Assembly (NCBI RefSeq): GCF_030247185.1
Contig: NC_080571.1
Coordinates: 88,035,025 to 88,099,024, forward strand
Origin: Malaya genurostris
Taxonomy: Eukaryota > Arthropoda > Insecta > Diptera > Culicidae
Length of the DNA: 64,000 nt
Reading direction: 5' to 3'
Positions within the stretch are counted from its first letter, which is position 1, and the number at the start of each line of letters is the position of its first letter. Below are positions 56,030 to 64,000 of the stretch, one piece after another. The position numbers and the translations under genes were made by a program. Below the pieces are notes generated by a model. It saw only the letters and a list, made by a program, of their open reading frames with translations, was not told the DNA's origin and ran no database searches.

Positions 56030-56973
56030 CACCAATTCCATTGTGGAAAAATGAAGCTTTTCATACAGCAATCGAATTCTCAATATTTATACATCAGATT
56101 AATAGACCCGAAGACTACGAGTATGAGGAGATTTTCGATTATCACTCAGCAAATTATGATAGTATTAGTCGTAAGCAACGAGAAATAGATTGGCAAGAAT
56201 TCCTTAGAAACTAAGGAAATGTCAAAATTTCTGTCAATATTTTCTGCACACAGCTGTACGATATAATAATTGAAGATGTCCTATTGAAGAAAATTAGACG
56301 ACAAAATAATTCAAAGTATCTTGTTTGGTATAACGATAATATTAAAAAACTGATAAATTGAAAACAAAAAGCTCATAAAAAGTACAAAAGAGAAAATAAC
56401 AGTGACAATTTATCGAATTTCATACACATCTGTGATCAACTAAGTTGAGAAATTGATACTGCATTCAAAGAGTATAACTCAAAAACTGAATAGGAAATAA
56501 AGTCTTGCCCAAAAAAGTACTTTAGATATGTTAGAAACAAATTGAAATCAGAAAACTTTCCGTCAAGAATGTATCCACAGGACTCACAAGAAATTTTTAA
56601 TCTTTTCGGTAACTTTTTTCAACAAACCTACACGAAGTATTTTAAAGATGACCGCGATCGTGAATATTTTAATTTCTTTCCAGAGTTTACTGAAGATATT
56701 AATGTAAATCAGATCGAAGTTCTAGAAATAATAGATTCCCTAAACAAATTGGATGTCTCTAAAAGTGCCGGACCTGATGGGATTCCACCCATATTTATGG
56801 AAAATTTAGCATTAGATTTTGCAACCCCTTTGTTCTGACTTTTCAATAATTCACTGCAGTCTGGAGGTTTTCCAGATTCGTGGAAAAATTCTTTCCTTAT
56901 ACTAATTTTCAAAAATGGGATAAAAGCAGACATATGTTGCATATCGGGGGATTGTCATTCTTTCCTGCATTCC
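56030..56973 (+). pseudogene. LINE ORF2: RT N-terminal part
   Basis: Readable code with stops: HQINRPEDYEYEEIFDYHSA, then CPKKYFRYVRNKLKSENFPS and SLNKLDVSKSAGPDGIPPIF (the SxGPDGIP motif at the start of LINE reverse transcriptases), and LFNNSLQSGGFPDSWKNSFL. It ends where the ORF1-only retroposon is inserted. Confidence 0.75.
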
Positions 56974-56983
56974 GAAGCTCTTT

Positions 56984-57879
56984 TTTTTATTTAAAAGATA
57001 TTTTCGTTCAGGCTTATTTGCGTACAAGCTTTATGTGGCCGATGGAGCTGATTTTTTAAATATTTTTTTTTTGTATTGGATCTCATTGTCATCTTTTTTC
57101 TAGGGGGAAAGGAGCTTCCATTTCTTTCCTGCGAGGATTGAGGGGCACTTTGTTCGTGGCTCGTCTCGTCATCCATTGCCGTATCGGCGGTATTGTTGAT
57201 TTCCGTCTTGAGATCGTTGCTAGTTGCTGTAGATGCGCCTTGTTGTACATTGATCGCAGTTGCTGGTTGGTTGGAGGGTAAGTTGTTAAATGTTGGTGTA
57301 CTTTGTTCTATAGGGGATACTGATGGTTTTGTTGAAGGGGATGCTTTATTGTTGTTGGTGGCTGTCACAGGTGTACTGGGGTTGCTTGGTGTGAAGGAAG
57401 CACCGTTGTCCTTTGGTATAGTTGTCTCCTTGTCCAGTTTATCACATGGCTTACCGTAGTGAACAGCTTTTCGGCAATATTTGTGGCCATCCGATTATCA
57501 TAGGTAACAAATGATTTGCACGGGAATCTTGTATCCTGACCGAAAGACACATAAGAAGGTATAGGCCTCTCCAAGCGTATGCGTAACAAACGTACACAAT
57601 TAAGAATACCGGGGAAAAAGTTCTTCCACTTCTCTTTTTCGATAGAGAGAATCTCTCCGTATTGGGATATAGTTTTGCGAGTATAAAAATCGATGATGCC
57701 TGAAGTCAACAATAATTGTGTTCTTTGGTACCTGCGGTAGCTTTTGTTCGTTTGGTTCATTCATTCCGAGATAATTCTATTGTTCACTACACAATACTGT
57801 ACTTGGTTTCTTCCGTCCCGAACGTAAGCGGTTTTGTTTTATCGACTGACTCGGATGAGATGTGAAAGCGAACTGTTCT
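56984..57879 (-). mobile_element. ORF1-only retroposon (half-LINE), 10-bp TSD
   Basis: An 896-bp insertion flanked by GAAGCTCTTT (56974-56983 and 57880-57889). It is on the minus strand and ends at the left in an AAATAAAAAAA tail. It has an apparent 5' UTR (57770-57879) and an ORF1 but no reverse transcriptase. The sequence just before the A tail is coding-like, so it may derive from a prematurely polyadenylated LINE transcript or be a dedicated ORF1-only family. Confidence 0.75.
56991..57770 (-). pseudogene. Gag-like ORF1 with CCHC knuckle
   Basis: Begins MNEPNEQKLPQVPKNTIIVD; the next frame gives IEKEKWKNFFPGILNCVRLL, RIRLERPIPSYVSFGQDTRF and SFVTYDNRMA, an RNA-binding-like segment. A frame change leads to QYCRKAVHYGKPC, the rest of a CCHC zinc knuckle whose first Cys position is lost in the shift, followed by KDNGASFTPSNPSTPVTATN and a Ser/Thr/Asn-rich tail with a basic PPRKKMTMRSNTKKK. 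The pattern is that of a LINE ORF1 nucleic-acid-binding protein. At least two frameshifts are present. Confidence 0.7.
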
Positions 57880-57889
57880 GAAGCTCTTT

Positions 57890-59080
57890 GAAACTGTTTA
57901 GTCAAATAAAAAAAAATAGAATTACTCATATGCAACATGGATTTTTCAAAGGACGTTCCATTACTACTAATTTACTTGAATTCCCTGACCGCTATGGACA
58001 AGGGAAATTACATTGAAGCTCTTTATACAGATTTCAGCAAAGCATTCGATCGTGCTTATGTTCAAATTACAAAAATTCTGAATCTTACCAGGTCTTCTCA
58101 AATGGTTGGAATCTTATCTAACAAATCGTCAACAAATTGTAACATTTAAGTGTGAAAAGTCGAGCCCCATTCACGTCAGTTCTGGGGTCCCTCAGGGATC
58201 TCACTTAGGTCCTCTTTTATTTATCTTGTTTGTTAACGACATTTCTTTTGTTTAAAAAAAATAAAAATTCTGATATACGCAGACGATATAAAACTATTTT
58301 TAGAAATAGAGAAAAGTGAGGAAGCTAATATCCACCAAGTAGAAATTCTCTCTTTTTATACATTGTAAAACAAAAGTCTTCTTCAACTAAATGCAGTAGA
58401 ATAACATTCAGTAAAAAAAGAAATACACCTGACTTGATACTTACTATGGGAAGCCAATCAATTCAAAAATGCAAAAGAATTAGGGATTTAGGAATAATAC
58501 TAGATTCTAAAATGACTTTTGTTGATCATTATAATACAATCATAAACCAATAAAATGCTAGGATTCATAAAACAATTTTATTACTGTTTTCACGATTCGT
58601 ATACAATTAAAATTATACATTGCCTATGTTCGGTCAGTACTAGAATACTGTAGCTTAGTTTGGTCACCTTACTTAATCACATGGGAAGATCGAAAAGAAT
58701 CAGTTCAAAAACAATTTTTATTATTTCCACTTCGTAAATTAGGTTGGACAAGACTTCCTCTTCCGTCCTATAAAGCCCGCTGTATACTGATAAGTATTCA
58801 AACATTAAAAGAACGCAGAGAATTTTCAATGGTCTCTTTTGTAAATGACATTGTCACGAATCGCATAGATTCCAGTGAACTCCTCTCCAAACTAAATTTT
58901 TACATACCATATCGGCCTTTAGGAAATCGAAATATTTTTAATACAAACCACCAGCAAACAAGCTATGCAAAAAATGGACCAATAAATCAATTGATGGATG
59001 TATACAACAAGCATTCAGAAACTGTCGATTTCAAAATGTCAAAAAACAAACTAAAACAATATTTCCATTCTATTCGGTAA
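57890..59080 (+). pseudogene. LINE ORF2: RT catalytic and C-terminal part
   Basis: Continues the host LINE: HMQHGFFKGRS in one frame, then LTAMDKGNYIEALYTDFSKA (motif A), SSGVPQGSHLGPLLFILFVN (motif B, about 58176-58240) and IYADDIKLFLE (motif C, about 58274). The C-terminal block has RSVLEYCSLVWSPYLITWED, RKLGWTRLPLPSYKARC and, at 58829-59080, an open 83-codon end. Numerous stops and frameshifts make it inactive. Confidence 0.8.
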
Positions 59081-59218
59081 GCTAATTATTATTATTTAAT
59101 TCATACTAAATTGTACACTATTTAGTGGTCCATTTAGAATAGTTTACTAATTTAAGACGATTATTGTAATTAATCATATGGTCTACTCTTGATTGACGAC
59201 AAATAAATAAATTTTTTT

Positions 59219-61549
59219 TTTCTATTTAAGGAATGCAAAAATAGTATTATTTGACACAAAAATAATAATAAATCCTATAACATTAAACACGTGGTTACCA
59301 TTTCCTTTAAACTCAATCAAAAATGCTTCTTGAGAGACCCAGCGCCAAACAAGATTCCACATTGGATCTTTTTTTCCCAAAATCCCTAGCCTGATTACAG
59401 CTTCACATTTCCCAATTTTATGCACCATCAGTTTCCTGTCCGTAGGTGTGCGTATTCCGATGAGGATGCATATTGTGCCCCAGAAACGTGCAACCAACGA
59501 TTCAACACTCCAAGCTTAAAAATGGAAAAAGCAATGCAATGATTGATATACGTAGAGAGGACCTCTTCTGCCCTAACCCGGTACAATGTTCTGCTGGTGC
59601 ACCTTTCAAAAATGCATGCGATGATGATGGTGCTCTTTGGGAAACCTGCTTGATATTCTACCGTATAATGAAGTGCCAATTCATTCAATTTAAAATGGAA
59701 AACAAGTTGTGCTTCCGCAAACCACTCGCACTTGATTCGGCTTCCGGCAGAGCCGGCAGGGAGCATGCAATCATACTGCATCGTGATGTGGTGAAACGGA
59801 TTTGCCGAGCGATTCGCATATTTTGTATTTCGGGGAACCACCAACTAGGTAATGAAGCTTTTTTGCATAACAATCAGCTTTCATCATGATGCGAAAAGCG
59901 GAATTCAAAACTTTGTCTAGCCCGCTCTGATAATTATTGACTCGTTCAGTCATTTTTCGATATTGCAAGAAGAGCAATCACAAATTATTACCTTATGTTC
60001 GAGGATAGTATCAGTATGTCACCCTCAATGGTCAGTATGGGAAGAGTTCGATTTTTCATTTGTCTGCCGGCAACGTCAGGTATTATCATATTCCATTCGA
60101 TTATGATTAATGTTACATCATTATACCAATCAGTTTTATTAACGAACTCCAACCGATAAAAAAGTTATCTCATCATTCTGGCGAGGCAATTCATTTCACA
60201 AGCAATCGGTTTTCAAGTAGTCGACCAAACCAATATGATGACAGAAGCAAATTTCTATACCGTTGACTTCTGCCGGTGAATAAAACCGCTTATACCGATA
60301 TGCAAATTCTGCCCTTCAGTGGCACCCGGCAACCCGTTCTGGCGCTGCCGCTGAAGTATTCAAAGTTTTCCGAGACTTCTACTCACAGACTGTCCACAGA
60401 CCGTCTCACGCGTTCGGAACTGTAATAGAAAAGGAAACTTTTCCCACTAAACTCGCACCGTGCACTTTAACGCGTTCGACCATGGCAACTTGTCTCTGTA
60501 GAGCTAATCTCGTAATAAGCTTCTGAACATCCGAAGAAAAACCCGAACTGAGAAGGCAGCACGAGAACCACGCGCCCGCGTATCTTTCCGGATCCTACTG
60601 GGGTAGAATGTATATTTTGAAAAGTGGAAAAGTTTTACACCTTGGAACACCCGACTGCAGCAAGATTGATAAGCGTGCTTTCGAATACCGACCGACCAAC
60701 ATCCGGAACTCCTGGCGTCGCGAAAGTTCTGATGTGAGCAGTTTTCCTTAGTATCCGTGTTTAACCGGCTCTGAATTTAACTCGCTGATGCCACACGCTG
60801 ACAGCTTTTCACCATACCACCACCACCTCCACAGCTGCCATTGCGAGGAAATACTACCGAAGTGAAAAACTTTCAATCGTACCGGGATCCGTACGACGAA
60901 AAATGGAAATGTTTGGAAATCTTTGATTTCGGGTTTTTACTTTAAGTCCCGCGAGCAGCACCGGCGGAACAATTCCTGCCCGAGTGGGAAGTTTTTATTT
61001 CAGAGATAAACCATTCGATTTTCAGGGAAAGGTTTTTCTATTCTGGTATCACGACTCACGGTACTTACATTGTCCAGTTCTAGAAAACTTTTCGTAAGTT
61101 TATATGAAATCCTATCAATGGAGGTGTCGATATTCGTAAAAGATGTCTTTTCGTTTTAAGAGACATTTTAAAATGAAAAGTTCTGTTGAGTCGATTGCGA
61201 AGGAATGAAATTTAAAAGTTGCGTGTTAAGTGCTCATAAAATATTAGCTACAAGAAAAGATGCTGAGAAATTGTTCACGAATATCAATCATTCGAAATAA
61301 GTTGGGAATCATTACACTTCGGTGCTTGTTGTTGTACTTCGGTGCTAAACAAAACGTGTTTTACAAATATAATTGCCAGCTCAACAATTTTAGCAAATGT
61401 CTGTGAGTGTACTGGAGTATGTTTGTATGCGAGGAAGTAGTCTAGATCTCAAAGATGGTCGGACAGGTTTTGATCAAACTAATCGCAAAAGAAGGATTTC
61501 TTCGTCAGCAAGAACACGATTAAAATGGTTTCGAGATTCGATTTTAAAG
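59219..61549. other. Unique, GC-richer DNA; no recognised gene
   Basis: 59428-59890 has overlapping ORFs of 138 codons on both strands with no known motif; 60290-61000 is the most GC-rich part of the right side. No repeats or element ends were seen. It is a candidate for host exonic or regulatory DNA, but I see no defensible splice pattern. Confidence 0.35.
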
Positions 61550-61591
61550 TAGTGTATCGTAAAGTATTTAGCAACATTGATTATTGAATAA
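61550..61591. mobile_element. Solo end of a DD37E element
   Basis: AGTGTATCGTAAAGTATTTA with GCAACATTGATTATTGAATA matches the right terminal 42 bases of the 49438-50842 element in reverse orientation. The rest of the element is absent; a family C repeat follows directly. Confidence 0.65.
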
Positions 61592-62750
61592 AAACGTGAT
61601 TAATCCACCTAGCAGTGGGATGATACCTTTTTTTTATCAATCCGCATGTGTTTTTTGCATGAATATTCTTTGGTGTTTAAGTTTTCATAACATTTTTTTA
61701 ATGACCGTCGTTTTAAGCGACAATTTGAGATTGTAATCACTCATTACTCTGTAATGTCGAAACTGCAAATACAATCGAATTTAAATCTAGAAGTGTGATA
61801 ATCGATTAAACATGCCATGATATGTAAGTTCCACTTTAGAGTTTACGGTAATTTAAGGTACTTCCAGAACTTCAGGTACTTCAGGAACCAGCATAACCCA
61901 AACCGATTCGTATGGCCATATGACGAATAAATTTTAGTTTTGAGTACAACTTTGAAGCTTAATTGGATAAAATTCATTAATTTTTGTATGTATGTATAAA
62001 ACTAATTAATTTTGTATATAAGTTTAATTCAATTTGAATTTTTGTTTCTGAAATTTGATTAGGCTTTTTTGAGAAAACGATTGAGCTTTGAGAAACGATT
62101 TTATACTGGAACCGGAATTCTAAAATCGGTATGGCCGAAGTCAGATAAATTCACCTGAATAGCTGTATACTTTACATTTGTTTCAAAATATTTGAAAATC
62201 AGTGAAGACATCTTTGAGTAATCATAGCACGAATTAAATTTTTAGGTGCCTTCCGAATCGACAACTGAATACCACTAAAACTGAAAAAAGTTAATTTTTT
62301 TATCGACTATCCAAATCTGTTAACCCGATAAACCTGATTAATTTATGTGGAATAGACATTTTTATACTAATCACCCTGTATCCCCGAAACCGGAAGTTGG
62401 ATCTGACTGAAGAGCAAAATGTTTTAAAGAATCTTGAAACTTTTCATTTGCATCTTAGATGATTCTTAGATTTCATTTGAATCGTAGATCGGTTCAGCCA
62501 TCTACGAGAAGAATGAGTTACACAATTTTGATTTCGTTTCATATATCATCCTGTAGTTCCGGAACCAGAGGTCGGAACCAAACATAATTCAGGAACTTTG
62601 TTTGGAAGCATACGAATTTTCGTATGAATCTGAATTTGTAGAAAAGAATTTTTCAGAGAAAATTGAGTTAAATTTTTTTTTCACACACGCATTTGCTGAT
62701 CTCGACGAACTGATTCGAATGGTATATGGATGTTATGTTCTTCCAGCATT
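61592..62750 (-). repeat. Family C dispersed repeat, minus copy
   Basis: Reverse complement of the 34590-36155 copy without its 424-bp insertion. Begins TAATCCACCTAGCAGTGGGA and ends at GAATGGTATATGG near 62730. It is therefore the reference for an uninterrupted family C element, about 1.15 kb. Confidence 0.8.
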
Positions 62751-62958
62751 TATTGCTGTAAGTAGTTTAAAACAATATAATTTTAAAAAAATCTGCCATC
62801 ATCTGGTTTATATATGCCATATTCGAACGATTATGTTGCCAAAAACGAGCCGTGCTAAAATCGGTCCGAGGCTAAATGTCATGGAAAAGGATGCTGTACA
62901 CAGTCTTTTGGGCACTTAGAAACAATTGTATGTAACAGAATAAAAAATCGTGTTTTCC

Positions 62959-63349
62959 GTTGCTCCCAAGCATTGCTTTGTCATACAGCGCTCAAAACTC
63001 CTACTGCTGGAATAGGGGGAAAAGTCGTTTACACAAAAATTTCAATATCTCCGTTAAAAATGGACGGATTTTAACAATCTATGGCTTGTTGGATAGGTAT
63101 TATCGTGCGAAATCTAAGTCTAAAAACATATTCTGTTTTCAAGGTCAATTGTGACAGATACTGTCAAAAAACTGAAAATTTTGACATAAAACTTCGAATA
63201 ACTCAAAAAGTAAACATCCGATCTCAAAACCATTCAATAGCGTTCTGGGTGACGGAGAGACCTTTCTTTTGTGACTAGTTTGATCAAAATCGGTCCAGCC
63301 ATCTCTGAGATCTCGACATCTTAGTTGACAACACACATACAGACACACA

Positions 63350-63423
<74 letters not shown>

Positions 63424-63447
63424 TTTGCTCAGTTCGTCGAGCTGAAT
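62959..63447 (+). repeat. Left arm of large inverted repeat
   Basis: 489 bases, the reverse complement of 63568-64000. It includes GTTGCTCCCAAGCATTGC at the outer end, a 64-codon ORF copied identically except one residue in the other arm, CATCTCTGAGATCTCGAC, a long AC tract (63331-63419) and AGTTCGTCGAGCTGAAT at the inner end. The arms differ mainly in the length of the AC tract. Confidence 0.92.
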
Positions 63448-63528
63448 CGATTGGTATATGTCATTCGGCCCTCCGGGCCTCGGAAAAATTTTCGAAAGTT
63501 TGAGCGAATTCTATACCTATTTTTTACC

Positions 63529-63567
<39 letters not shown>
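63448..63567. repeat. Spacer of inverted repeat with (TA)n
   Basis: 120 bases: CATTCGGCCCTCCGGGCC, as in family A ends, then AT-rich DNA and a (TA)n tract of about 36 bases (63533-63569). The tract could extrude a cruciform together with the arms. Confidence 0.8.
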
Positions 63568-63572
<5 letters not shown>

Positions 63573-64000
63573 GCTCGACGAACTGAGCAAATGTCTATGT
63601 GTGTATGTGTGTGTGTCTGTATGTGTGTTGTCAACTAAGAGGTCGAGATCTCAGAGATGGCTGGGTCGATTTTGATCAAACTAGTTGCAAATGAAAGGTC
63701 TCCCCGTCACCCAAAACGCTATTGAATGGTTTTGAGATCGGATGTTTACTTTTTGAGTTATTCGAAGTTTTATGTCAAAATTTTCAGTTTTTTGACAGTA
63801 TCTGTCACAATTGACCTTGAAAACAGAATATGTTTTTAGACTTATATTTCGCACGATAATACCTATCCAACAAGCCATAGATTGTTAAAATCCGTCCATT
63901 TTTAACGGAGATATTGAAATTTTTGTGTAAACGACTTTTCCCCCTATTCCAGCAGTAGGAGTTTTGAGCGCTGTATGACAAAGCAATGCTTGGGAGCAAC
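63568..64000 (-). repeat. Right arm of large inverted repeat (cut by window edge)
   Basis: 433 bases complementary to the left arm with a short GT tract in place of the long AC tract. The last base of the window is still inside the matching sequence, so the arm may be longer than seen. Confidence 0.92.

Larger units (their letters stand above)
54900..59218 (+). mobile_element. LINE with PHD-finger ORF1, degraded, nested insertion
   Basis: A long + strand non-LTR element: possible 5' UTR, PHD-type ORF1, a poorly readable middle (55650-56030, where most of the endonuclease should be), reverse transcriptase in two blocks, and a tail with AAATAAATAAA at 59200-59215. It carries many stops and a 896-bp foreign insertion at 56984-57879. 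The 5' boundary is approximate and no target duplication was found. Confidence 0.7.

Noticed and set aside
59428..59889. Overlapping 138-codon ORFs on both strands
   Set aside because: Neither shows a recognisable motif or support from splice or poly(A) signals; which strand, if any, codes cannot be decided from sequence alone.

Overview
The window is AT-rich, repeat-dense eukaryotic DNA. It looks like a dipteran genome and most probably a culicine mosquito; this is inferred from its mobile elements: DD37E Tc1-like transposons, irritans-type mariners, Jockey/Juan-like, I-clade and RTE-like LINEs, tRNA-headed SINEs and very abundant AC/GT-microsatellite repeats. No bacterial operon, CRISPR array, rRNA gene or functional tRNA was seen. 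Only one host protein gene is clear: the 3' part of a BTB-BACK-PHR-like gene on the + strand at the left edge (1-879). A GC-rich stretch ending in ATG followed by GTGAGT (37507-37515) may be the first exon of a + strand gene whose intron would fill much of the right half. Two other exon-like ORFs (8826-9047, 43452-43700) are weak.

Layout. 0-1 kb: BTB gene. 1-4.4 kb: a hairpin element, a complete irritans mariner (1880-3130, minus strand) and an older mariner relic split by a Jockey-like LINE 3' end. 4.5-9 kb: family A repeats and an RTE-like LINE 5' fragment. 10.6-13.8 kb: a 5'-truncated I-clade LINE with an 18-bp target duplication and its own in-frame 303-bp insertion. 14.7-17.5 kb: a TTAA MITE fragment, then about 134 copies of the heptamer CGATAAA split by a tRNA-derived SINE, inside a family B repeat. 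17.5-20.4 kb: mostly unique DNA. 20.4-31 kb: family A and B copies, a long GT array, a TTA-flanked MITE, a Tc1-like fragment, a duplicated 650-bp block and a poly(A)-ended retroposon carrying about three 200-bp monomers. 31.1-32.0 kb: a deleted mariner. 32-45 kb: unique DNA with family C, maT-like, PIF/Harbinger, LINE, SINE and DD37E relics. 45.3-54.9 kb: family A copies serially invaded by a hAT-type element, two MITEs, a DD37E transposon, SINEs and an I-clade LINE. 55-59.2 kb: a LINE with a PHD-finger ORF1, broken by an ORF1-only retroposon. 59-61.5 kb: unannotated unique DNA. 61.5-64 kb: an inverted family C copy and a large inverted repeat running to the window edge.

The strongest results are structural. 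Target-site duplications and paralogous empty sites inside the window show the order of nesting for several insertions. No transposase or reverse transcriptase seen here is intact. I found no convincing new biochemical system; the most unusual items are the heptamer array, the ORF1-only retroposon, the monomer-bearing retroposon and the terminal inverted repeat.
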